DNA of 45,314 bases. It comes from a virus. Location of the stretch: IMG/VR virus record IMGVR_UViG_3300030390_000669, positions 1 through 45,314 of that record; one strand, written 5' to 3'. Shown one piece after another: positions 15,251-27,400 of the stretch (position 1 is the stretch's first letter; each line of letters starts with the position of its first letter). The notes beneath the pieces were generated by a model. It was given only the letters and a program-made list of their open reading frames with translations, had not been told where the DNA came from and made no database searches. The position numbers and the translations under genes were made by a program.

Positions 15251-18200
15251 ATGGCACAGAATATTAGACAATCAAAACTTTTTGCAGCTGAAGATTATGT
15301 AGCAGTATATGAATCTTTTGTCAATGCTAACTTACAAGCATTTGACTACGATACAATACGAACTGCAATGGTCGACTATGTAAGAAGCACATATCCAGAA
15401 AATTATAATGACTGGATCGAAAGTTCAGAGTTCATAGCACTACTTGACGTAGTTGCACAAATGGGACATAACTTAGCGTTTAGAGTTGACTTAAACTCAC
15501 GTAATAACTTCTTAAGCACAGCAGAAAGACAAGAAAGTGTTTATAAACTAGCAGAATTTTTAGGCTATACTCCAAGACGTAATGTGTCAGCGTTTGGTGA
15601 AATGAAAGTAGTCAGTGTAAAAACAAACGAACCTGTAATTGGTAGTGCAGGAACAAGTTTAGGTGGACAAGATATTAAATTTGAATCTACTAGCAACATC
15701 AATAACTTAGATGATTTTATTGCAGTAATGAATGGAGTCTTACAGTTTGGTAATCAATATGGTAGTCCCAAGAAACAAACTTCAGTAGGAAATATAACAC
15801 AACAGTTTTATGAGTTAAACAATACAGCAAATCAAATTAAGTTTGATGTGCCTGGTATTGCTAATGGGCAATCATCCACATATAATATTGTAAGCATAGA
15901 TTCTACAAATAATTTTGTTCATGAGAAATCGCCAAATCCAACAGGCGCATTTGGAATATATTATAAAAATAGTGGACTAGGTTTATCAAACAAAGACACA
16001 GGATTCTTCTTTGGAGTCAAAGAAGGAAACTTACAATTTCAAGATACAAAAATAGACGCATCAATTGATAATCAAACTATTGATGTTAACGTAGATAATA
16101 TTAACTTTAGTGACGTATGGGTGCAAACCATTAATACAAACGGAGCAGTAGTTAAAGAGTGGAGAAATGTAAAGCATATTTCAACATCAGAAGATGCAAT
16201 ATATAATAGTGTTAGTTCAACAGACAGAGATGTATTTTCAGTCAAGACAAGAAAGAATAATCAAATATCAGTTCAGTTTGCAGATAAGGCGTTTGGAAAT
16301 TTACCACAAGGTATTATACGTGTATGGTATCGTGTAAGTAAAAATGAATCATATGTAGTTAGACCAGATGACTTATCAAATAAAAAAGTTACAATTGCAT
16401 ACCAAGGAATTGATGGAAATACCTATTCAGCAATATTTACATTACAATTAAAAACCAGCATAACATCTGCAAGTGCTAACGAAAGTTTAGATAGTATCAA
16501 ACAAAATGCTCCACTGGCATATGCAAGTCAAAATAGATTAGTTACAGCAAACGACTACAATACATTATTCAGTTACCAAACATCAAATGTAGTAAAAGTA
16601 AAAAGTATTAATAGAACATTTAGTGGACACAGTAGATATGTTGACTTTACAGACCCAACTGGTGAATACAGTAACCTAGTAATAAACGGATCAGATGGAC
16701 GCTTATACGAAACCGATAATGTTAAAAGTAAAACTACAATTGTTGGACAAAACAAAGATTATATATTTGAAAAATATGTAAAGCCACAACTATCAGATTT
16801 TGATTTAATTAATCTTTACTATACAAAATACACAACTGCATTCAATGATTTAAAATCTTCATTTAGTTATGCACCAGATGTAGATAAGAGTTCCGCTAAC
16901 TTTGGAAATGGATCATTTGTTTGGCAATCACCGGGCACAAATTTATATAATGCAAACACAGGATCTTTAAGAAACTATTCAAATCAAGCAGTAGTTTCTA
17001 GAGTAGGAAAGTCAACATCAAATTATTTAAATCAATTTAGAGTTGGTGCATTAGTTAAGTTTATTAAAACAGATGGCACATATGTTTGGTCAAAAGTATT
17101 GAACATTTTTGCTTATGGGTTGGGTGTAGATAAAACAGGAATCCAACTTGGCGAAGCAAGTGGATTAAGATCAAATGGACTAGGAGCAATTACACTAGAT
17201 ACATATGTTGAGAGCGGAAGCATAATTGATATTATTGTTCCAGCATTTCCACGTTTATTTAAAACAAAAGAATCAAATATTATTACATCATACTTAGAAT
17301 CAAAAAGAACATTTGCTCTTGCATATGATTATCAAAATCAAAGTTGGGAACTAGACAGCGATCCAGGAACGTATAGTGCAACACCAGGGTCATACGATAA
17401 GACTACGTGGTTGCTCTACTTTAGCTTTGATAGTGGAAGATACAACATCTACACTAGAACAACACAATATGTTTTTGAAAGCAGTAGTGTTGCATTTACA
17501 AATGTTAGTTTAAACAGTGGACTAGATTCACTTACAAAGAAAAAAGCAAAAGATACAATTCAAATGTCATTTGATACTGTTGTTAGAGGTGCTACAGCAT
17601 CTCAAGATAAAGTTACAAAGTATACAGGCAAAATGCATGTTAGTGGAATTGAACAAGATTCAAATGGAGTTATTGATGCTTCGCATGTATTCTTATCATT
17701 AGTAGATGACAACGCCGACCGTAGACCAGATAATCCATTAGTGTTTAGCGAACTGGTTACAGTAGGTGGAACACCAGGATCGGTTATTATAGATAACGTA
17801 GCAAAAACTGGTAGAGAGAATTTAGACTTTGAATGGCGCCATGTTGCAGCAGATAGAGAAATTGTAGATCCTAGTTACACAAACATTATTGATGTTTATG
17901 TATTGGACAAAGCATACGATACAAAATATAGAAATTGGTTGTTAACAAATACAGGTGAAGAACCACTTCCGCCAACAAGTAATGCATTAGCTAACAGTTT
18001 TGCAAATGTTGAAAAACAAAAAGTTACAAGTGATACTATATTATATAAACCAGCAAAATATAAAACAATATTTGGACCAACAGCACATTCATCATTACGT
18101 GCAACATTTAATGTTGTCAAAGTAAAAGGTAGCAATGTAGTTGACAGTGAAATTAGGGTTAACGTAGTTAAAGCAATTAACGAATTCTTTGCAGTAAGCA

Positions 18201-18421
18201 ATTGGGACTTTGGCGAAACTTTTTACTTTACAGAACTTGCAGCATATGTGCATAAAGAATTATCAATGTCAATAAGTAGTTTTACTATTATACCACATGG
18301 TGCTTCAAGTGTGTTTGGCGAATTATTTGAAATCACTCCAAACATTGACGAAATGTTTTTACCAGACGTAAGTATTGACGATATAGATATTGTTAGTAAT
18401 GTTGTTACTAAAACAAATTAG
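15251..18421 (+). CDS. 6: Baseplate wedge protein gp6
   Basis: A 1056-aa protein. The N-terminal ~110 residues (AFDYDTIRTAMVDYVRSTYPENYNDW, then EFIALLDVVAQMGHNLAFRVDLNSRNNFLSTA) match the gp6/BaseplateJ-like wedge family, and the C-terminal part ends with the FFAVSNWDFGETFYFTELAAYVH pattern typical of gp6. gp6 forms the inner ring of wedge dimers that opens on contraction. It is longer than T4 gp6 (about 660 aa), with central beta-rich insertions (~450-800) as in other marine members. It follows gp25 by 2 nt. Confidence 0.9.
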   Translation: MAQNIRQSKLFAAEDYVAVYESFVNANLQAFDYDTIRTAMVDYVRSTYPENYNDWIESSEFIALLDVVAQMGHNLAFRVDLNSRNNFLSTAERQESVYKLAEFLGYTPRRNVSAFGEMKVVSVKTNEPVIGSAGTSLGGQDIKFESTSNINNLDDFIAVMNGVLQFGNQYGSPKKQTSVGNITQQFYELNNTANQIKFDVPGIANGQSSTYNIVSIDSTNNFVHEKSPNPTGAFGIYYKNSGLGLSNKDTGFFFGVKEGNLQFQDTKIDASIDNQTIDVNVDNINFSDVWVQTINTNGAVVKEWRNVKHISTSEDAIYNSVSSTDRDVFSVKTRKNNQISVQFADKAFGNLPQGIIRVWYRVSKNESYVVRPDDLSNKKVTIAYQGIDGNTYSAIFTLQLKTSITSASANESLDSIKQNAPLAYASQNRLVTANDYNTLFSYQTSNVVKVKSINRTFSGHSRYVDFTDPTGEYSNLVINGSDGRLYETDNVKSKTTIVGQNKDYIFEKYVKPQLSDFDLINLYYTKYTTAFNDLKSSFSYAPDVDKSSANFGNGSFVWQSPGTNLYNANTGSLRNYSNQAVVSRVGKSTSNYLNQFRVGALVKFIKTDGTYVWSKVLNIFAYGLGVDKTGIQLGEASGLRSNGLGAITLDTYVESGSIIDIIVPAFPRLFKTKESNIITSYLESKRTFALAYDYQNQSWELDSDPGTYSATPGSYDKTTWLLYFSFDSGRYNIYTRTTQYVFESSSVAFTNVSLNSGLDSLTKKKAKDTIQMSFDTVVRGATASQDKVTKYTGKMHVSGIEQDSNGVIDASHVFLSLVDDNADRRPDNPLVFSELVTVGGTPGSVIIDNVAKTGRENLDFEWRHVAADREIVDPSYTNIIDVYVLDKAYDTKYRNWLLTNTGEEPLPPTSNALANSFANVEKQKVTSDTILYKPAKYKTIFGPTAHSSLRATFNVVKVKGSNVVDSEIRVNVVKAINEFFAVSNWDFGETFYFTELAAYVHKELSMSISSFTIIPHGASSVFGELFEITPNIDEMFLPDVSIDDIDIVSNVVTKTN

Positions 18422-18432
18422 GATAAGATTTA

Positions 18433-21400
18433 ATGGCTAAGAAAAAAGCAGGAAGTTACAAAACTCCAAATACACAAGCATCTAATTTATTGCCATCAGT
18501 TTTTAATACTGATGTAAATAAAAAATGGCTGGACAGCACATTAGATCAAATGATCTCAAAAGGTAATCTGAAGAATGTAGAAGGTTACATAGGCGACAAG
18601 TCAGGCAAGAACAGATTCAAAGAAGATATTTATTTAGACAATACAGACCTAAGTCCGGCAATTGTAGTTACAGACAAAGATAAAAAAGTAACTAATTCAA
18701 TTACAATGAGTGACATTGCAAATGCAATTAACACAAACTTTTCTGAATACAATTATAATACAGCATACGCAACAAAATCGTATAGCTATAGACCTCCAAT
18801 TAACATAGACAAGTTTGTAAATTATACAAACTATGCATGGGTTGATCAGATGCCTACATACGAAAGTATTAGAACTCTTACAGCAGCAACAGTAGGATCA
18901 GTAACATCGGGTTCAAGTTATCCAGCAAGTCCTTCACATGGTGATTATTTTGCACTCAATGATGGAGTAAACACAAAAACTTATCAATGGGATAATGTTG
19001 TTAAGACATGGCAACCAAGCGGAGACACAGGTTCAATTTACAGTAACAATGGAAACAACACAGGCTTTACAACTGTAGTTAATCCAGTTGATTTATCAGC
19101 TAGTCAATTAGCATACACAATTATAGATAACAACAATACATTTAATATAGCAGACCAAATGCTTATTAAGTTTGTTGGCGATGGCTGGCATTCAGATGCA
19201 CATAAGAGAACATATCTTGTAACTGGTACTGGTAGAAATATTAAATTAATAGAAGTATACAGTTGGGCAGACAATAGCACACGTTATCCAGATACAACAA
19301 AAACTACTGTTACAGTAGGTGGTATCTGGGATAAGAGTAAAGTATTTACAATTCAACCTAACAAGCAAAGTAAGATATGGACAACTGCTCAACAATATGG
19401 TGTAGCAGAAATGATTGGGTATTACAATGGAGATGATAATCGTCTACCTATATTTGATGGCTTTATATTTCCATCTGAGGAATCAAACAAATCATCTTGG
19501 ATAACAGACGAACTAATTATGTTTGCCGATGAATGGACTCAACAAAATGGTTCTGCAATGGAAGCCACAGATTACCATAAAATATTTTATACACAGCTTG
19601 ATAGTGTTACTAATGATATTACTATAACAAAATTAGTTGACGCAAGAATTGTTGGAACAAATCAAAAAATACAACAGTTTATTGTGCCAGGCACAAGCGA
19701 ATCAATATTAGCAAAATACAAAGATAGATTATCTGGATTTGATATTTTAAATTGGGATAAGTCAACAGTAGTATTTACTGACAAAGATTACCAAGTTATG
19801 GAAACTGATAGTCCGTATAGAACTGCATGGAGCAGAAATAATAAATGGACAGACACTGATACACTAATAAAGCTCGACGAGCTAATATATGGTGGTATCA
19901 ATTTAAAACAGTTAACTGATACAAGATACATTGCTAAAAGACCAATTATGGAATTTGACGGCAAACTTAATCTTTACAACTGGGCAGACATTGATACAAA
20001 CCTAGGCGACAGTCAATGGGCTGGCGTAATAGATACAATGGTTAAGCCAACTGGAAGTTACATACCAACAGAGTCAGGTGGAACATATTCTTTTAATTTA
20101 GCAGACGTTGAAATTAAAGCAGGACAACGTATTACATTTACAGAAGGCACACTTGCAACTAATATTTGGATCGTTGGGTCAACTGGTGAACTAACTGCTG
20201 ATATTACATTGCAATCAAATTATTGTGCATATGTTAGAGAAGCATTACCAGACACTGAAGATAAAAATTGGAACAACAGTGATGTTTGGTATATGGGCGA
20301 TGCATGGAGCACAGGACAACAACGAACAAAAGTTAATCAAATGCCGTTGTTCAAATTATATACAACTAGTGGACAAAGATTAGAATATTTAGAAGGTGCA
20401 AAGTTTCAAGGTAGTAGAATATTTAACTACAAAATAGGCACAAGCATAGTTGATCCTGAATTAGGTATTGGACTATCATATAAAGATATTAATGGAATTG
20501 GCGAGTATCAGTTTGAAAATTATTTATTTACTGAGCCACATTTCCAAAGTATTACGTCACAGTTTAATAAAGATACAAACTATCATAGACAGATACTAGG
20601 ACAAAACTTATTTAAAGCAAACAATAAATTAACTAATCTATACAAGCAAAGCGAAGAAATTAGTGGAGCAGAAACATTAGTAACACATGATGTAGTAACT
20701 AGCAACGCAGACTTTACAATTAACGTAGGGCATAGTTCATGGAGAACAGATAGACGTGTTGTATTACATCAACAAGATAAAAGATGTGTAGTAACAGAAT
20801 TACAAAATGGTGTTTACTTAGATAAAACAAATGTAGATCATACAAACATATACGTAGGTAAAAATATACCTGTTGTGTTTAACAACTTATTAGAAACTGG
20901 AGATGTTAGATTTAAAACTGTAGCTGGTGTTGATATTGAAACAACTTCACAAGCAGGTGTAACTATAGCACGAAGTGGGAACGATATTACTTTATCACTT
21001 ACTACATACAGTAGCAAAATTATTATTGATCCGGTAGATGGAACATTAGAAAATGACTATACAATCATACCACTTGACAACTATGATAGCATTCAGCATA
21101 CAGTGGAAGTTAATGGTAAGCAGTTAAGTCCTAACAATTATACAATCAATGCAGATACAATTGTTATTCCTGCATCAGTTAGATTACAAAAAGATGATAT
21201 TGTTGATTTAAAATATGCAAGTAATATTAACACAAACAGAACTACTAATTCATCTTTGCCAAATACACTAAAGCATAATGCAAATAATGAAGTAATAAAA
21301 ACATTTACAATGAGCGAAACAATGGCGCATTGGCAAAGTATAATATCTTCTACTCCTGGATTTGAAGGAGATATCTTTGGGGCAAATAATTATGAAGCAC

Positions 21401-24400
21401 TAAACAAACAACATTACTTTGGTGGTGAGATATCTATTCATAACGATTTAAGTATTGTTCATGATGCCTTATATGCCAATGACACAGTAAACGTTACAGA
21501 TGCATTAAGAACATCAGGTGAAGATTGGGATAACTTTAGAAATAGATTTAGAGCTCAGGTAGCCAGATTAAATGAACGCAAGACATATTTAACTGTTAGA
21601 GAATTAGTTGATGATGCGATAGAATCAATTACTATTACTAGATCGGGTGGTGACTTATTTAAAACATCTAACATGGTATACAGAACTCCTATTCGAGTAG
21701 AAGAATTTATTCATGCAGACGGAGATACAGTATTACCTAGAATATTTTTAAAAGATAGCATTCATAGTGATGACAATATTCAAGACCACGTTTATGTTTA
21801 TATCTCAGATAATGTAGCTGGAACACTAACAACTCGACTAGCAATAAAAGATATAGATTATACACAATCAGGAAACCTAATTGAATTTATATATCAGCCA
21901 TTGGCTATGCCAAACAAAGGCTATCCAAAAATTACAGTCTATAAAAGACAAATGGATGATACGTGTTATGTCCCTCCAAGTTTAACAAAACTTAAACTTG
22001 CACCAGGTTGGTCACCAGAAGCAGACTCTACAAACAATATATTAACTGGACATGACGGAACACAGTGGGCATTAAAATCAACAGCAGATTTAGTTAACAT
22101 GACAGATGCAAACTTTGATGTTGTTAATGCATGCCAGTTTGAATTAGAAAAAAGAATTTACACAGGATTAGTTATAAGTGATAAAATTAATACCGATGAT
22201 GAGTCTGTTGAAAGTTTACAATATGGTATGGTTTCAAAGTTCACTCCAAGTGCAACACGTGAAACATGGTATACATTAGAAACACTAAACGATTTACTAG
22301 GTAAATCATTTGCACAGTGGAAAGCAAAGAACAAACTTGTAGATACAGCAATTGTATACTCTCTTGCAGATGTGGACACATGGAATTTTAGTTCAACTTA
22401 TGTAAATGATAGATTTGGAACTAACAAAGTTCCAGGACAATGGAAAGGTGCATACAAAGTTTTATTTGGAACAAGCACTCCAGACAAGACGCCATGGCAC
22501 ATGCTTGGGTATGCATTTAAACCTACATGGTGGGATAACACATACAGTTGGACAAATGCTCCAAAACGTGCAGCACTTATTAAAGCATTAAAACGTGGAC
22601 TAGTAGCAGTAGGTAGACAAGACATAGAGTGGGCAAATCATTTATGGGATTGGGATAATAAATGCCCAGTTACATCAGCAGGTGTATTAGAAACAATTAC
22701 GACTGTGTTGGGAACTCCACAAGACATTGATAAAGCAAAACGTTTTGAGTTTGGTGATCATGCTGGACTTGAAGCTGAGTGGAGAGTAAGTGCATCAGGA
22801 CAAGCATCTATAATAGATGCTATTGTTAAATTAAATCCAACAAAAGCGTCTAGCATATTTTATTCACCATCTGTAAAAGTTAATACTAAAGAAATAGATT
22901 ACTTAGACAAAGACAGTTTAGAAATTTATACAACTTCATCTATACCAACACCAGGCAAAGTTTACGGAAGATCAGTTACTGATGTTGAAGTTACAGCTAT
23001 TGCTTTATTTGATACAAACACATTTGTTAAACTAGTTGGACCAGATGGATCAACAGAAGCAGACATAACATTATCTTTTGATAGTAGACCAGGTGTGTAT
23101 CTTCCAAATGAAACTAGACGACATGTTATTGGTGCAAGTATATCACACAGAGGAAGAAACTTAACGACACTTCCAGCAATATATACTGGGTTTGATAATT
23201 CACAAGTTGTATCATCAACATTTGCATTTAAAACAAAAGAAGTAGAATATGTAGCAAGTGGTATATCACAATCTTTATACAACCAAACATTGCGTAACAA
23301 TTTAGATTACAACATAGACAACTTACATACTAAAATTGATACAAGACTAGGAACACAATTACGTGGATTTAGTAGCAAACATCTTTTAGAATTTAAGACA
23401 CAGACATATGATGAAACAAAACATACACTAGGCGAAAGTGACTTTGAACTATCAATGTATAAAAGCACGCCAATTAATATTGCAATTGCTAGTGAAATTA
23501 CTGTTGAGTATTTGGCGCCAGGTTGGAAGATTAGTGGCAACGGATATGGTAAACAAGAATTTAATTTCTTTGAACCAGATAACACTAACTCAACTTCGTA
23601 TACAAATGTAGAAGTTGAATCAACAGAAGTTAAGAAATATAAAAAGTTTGCACCAACACATAGCATATTAGAGTATAATGCAACACTTAATAAGATACAA
23701 GACACTTATTCATTTATAAGAGGATACTACGCTTATTTAGAATCAATTGGATTTGAATTCCCATACAGCGGAGACAGTGTAGCTGTAGAGTTTGTTAAAT
23801 GGGCATTGACCAATCCAGCAACTACTAAAACATTTGACTTAGGATCTAATTTTAAATTTAGACCAACACATGGTAGTGTTGTAGAATTAAACACAGGTGT
23901 GTTTAAAGAAAATACTGTCACTGATACAAAAGGTATTACAGTTGAATCAGATAATTTATTAGTAAGCAGAACAGAAGATGTATTATCATTGGAAACAAAA
24001 GATAAAACAATAATTGGTTCAGCAGGATTTGTTGTTGTAGAATATGAACATATAGCATTACTAAATGATAAAACAACATTTGGTGTTATTGTGCATGATG
24101 ATATTAAAAATGTAACACAAGACAAAATAGCATTTAGAGGATTAATAACTGATAAGTGGGACGGTAATAAACGTGCACCAGGCTACTTAGTTTTTGATGA
24201 TAAGATTGTTGAAAACTTTGATAGTAGTGTGCAGGCAGTTGATGATTTTTATAAAACAGATAGCATTGACTTTAATCCTACAATTAGAAAACTAGAAGAT
24301 ATAACTATTGGTAATTCAAATAACGAACTTACTATTAGTGAGAATGAGTTTGATTCAATTACCAAACGTAATTACTTTCAAGGGTTGATCAAACAAAGAG

Positions 24401-27400
24401 GAACATCAAGTGCATTTGATAAGATTGAACGTAAATTTATAACTGATAAACTAGACGTTAAAGTTCACGAACAATATATGTTGTCTAGAAGTTACTTTGG
24501 TAACAAAGATAGATTAGATGCAATAGAATTTACATTAGAAAACAATACATTTGAAACATCACCGCAAGCTATTAAGTTTAATAACTTTATAAGTGGCGAA
24601 ACTGTATATAATGATGTATTAGTTTATCCACCAAGCGATAATAGATTTGTTAATCCAGTAAAGACAGTTAACGCAGGATCATTTGCTATTGGTAAAACTT
24701 ACACTATTGCAGTAGCAGGCACAACAGACTTTACATTAATTGGTGCAACAAATAGTTTATCAGGAACAACATTTACAGCAACAGGCTCAGGCACAGGAAC
24801 AGGCACAGCTACAACAGGCACTTCTTTTGCTACTAGACCTATAACAAGTGTTGACGTAAGTAACTTAACAGCAGGTGCTTTATTAGATACAGAAGCAAAA
24901 TATAAAACAAACTTGTTAAATGAAATTGGAAATGTATATAACGAACTAGAAGATTATGCAGTTATAGAAACTTGGGCAAATAATAAAAGTTATAAATTAA
25001 GTAACTTAGTTAGATATCAAGGCGGACTATATCAATGTGCGGTTGATAGCACAACAGTATCTACTGTAACTGACAGCATTAGCATAACTGGTAACGCAAC
25101 ATCACCAGAATTTACATCTGGAACAGTTGTAAGCATTGACGGTGCACTATTTCCTATATCAGATTCAGAAAATCAAACACAACCAATTACAGCTACAGGA
25201 ACAGTTTTAAATCCTGTTGTTGCGGCACCAACAGCAAGCACTACGCTAACAATTGATGGGCAATCAGTAACACTTAGCAACGCAGGAGATGTTACAGTAT
25301 TAACTGGTGTTCCTGCATCAAAAACAGGAAACGTTGTAAGTCCGGTATTTAATTCAAGTAACGGATTTGTTACAGATAAGCAATTAGTTATTAACGGAAC
25401 AACTGTTGACTTTGATATAACACCACCAGACGTAACACAAGCATTTACAGGTAGCAACAACGGAGTTACTCCAAATGATGTAGTAGAAAACATTACAGCT
25501 ACCGCAACCCAAACATATACAATTACTCAAGCACTAAGTGGATCAACATACAGTGTTAGTGGTGTTACAGTTGATGGGACAGCAAACACAGACTTTACAA
25601 TAAGTGGGCAAGACATTACATTTAATACTCCAACATTTGCGGGCGGTGAAGCTATTGTAGTTACAATGACACACGCCACAGTTGTTGATTTAGAAGATAC
25701 ATTTACAATTATACAAGACATTGTTGGTAGTCCATATACAGTTAAATCGGTCACAGTTGGTGGAGTTGCAAAAACTAGCCCAACACATTATTCAATTAGT
25801 GGACAAGATATAGTATTCACTTCTGGTAATGAACCAGCAGACAGTTCTTCAATTGTTGTAACTGTTGAACACACTCCATTGGGTATGACAACCGCAGAAA
25901 TTGTAACAAAAATTAATGACACACTAGTAGCAAATGGTATTAGCATAACTGAACCAACAGGCACACCATATGTTGGTAATGATGCTATACAGGCTGACTT
26001 AGTTGCAAATAGATTGCGTATAAGATATTGGGCTACAAGTCCATCTAGCAATTTAGTGTTAGGCGCTAGTGTTAACGGCACAAACGAAATATTAGGATTA
26101 GAAACAGCACAAGGCACTTACCCGGTAGGAGCAATAATTGAAACACAAGAACAAGATTTAACTTTAAATCAAGTAGTTACAGCAATTACTAATACAGCAA
26201 ACCTTGGACACATCACTGCAACAAACAGTGGTGGATATTTAAAATTAGTAAGTAGTGCAGACATTACTGATTGGACTCAACGAAGAACAACACTGACAGT
26301 AGGTGGAACACAACAATTAATATTAGGATTTCCAGGTGATACTAGTCCATCGGGAATATATGCAGCGGCTCAACCAGCAGTTGTAGTTCCAGTTACATTA
26401 GCTAAAGCAGTAACTCAAATTACAAATGGACTAGCAGATCCAGTAGCAGCAGGTGGATCAGGGACCGCAGTAACAGGAGTAACAGTTTCAAATGCAGGTA
26501 ATGTTTTAAATATTACATCAGCTAATTCAACACTTACACTAGCAGACTCTGGTGATGCATTTTTAACACAAGCAGGTATCACTAGTTCTGGAGTTATAAG
26601 TTTAATATCAGACAGTTCACAATCAAATACATTTATTCCAGCTGAATGGACAAACGTAAGCCACACAGATCCAGCATTATTTAATGTATGGGTTTCCAAT
26701 GATTCAGATTATCAATTAACATCAATTGGTGGAGTTAAAGCTAAACATTTTGATTGGAATGTATTTCAAGTTCAAAACAATGGACTGTATACAGCAGACT
26801 TAGTAAATAACCCAACTGACCCACTTACAAAAGACGAACCGTGTGGAATATGTTCAGGATCAATGACTGCCGACGGCAATGATGCACAAGTAACTGTAAA
26901 TAAAAATCATGGACTAGCAATTGGTGATTATGTAATGTTGTTAAACACAACTACTACACCTAACATTGATGGTATACATAAAGTTACTAAAATTGGATCG
27001 TCAACAGAATTTTATGTTGACAGATATATTGATAAATGTGGATCAGCAAGCTCTGTAATGTTATTACGTCCAACAAGATTTGAAACAATAGAAGATAGAA
27101 ACACAGCATTAAAAAGTATACAATGGAACGTTCCACCAAACACATTAATCTTTACAGACTATGATGAACTAGAAACAAACAGTAGAACAAGATCTATAAA
27201 TGTATTCCAATCAATATATCCAGTTGTAGGTGGATCAACACTTACTGGTTCAGGATACACAAGTGGCTATCTATATAACGAAGCAGTTAGTAATGCTTCA
27301 GTAGTAACAGATTCCATGTCATTGATTAGACATCAAAGTTCTAGAATTGTAAACACAGACTTAGATAATATAACAGTTTATGATTACGACAGCAATACAC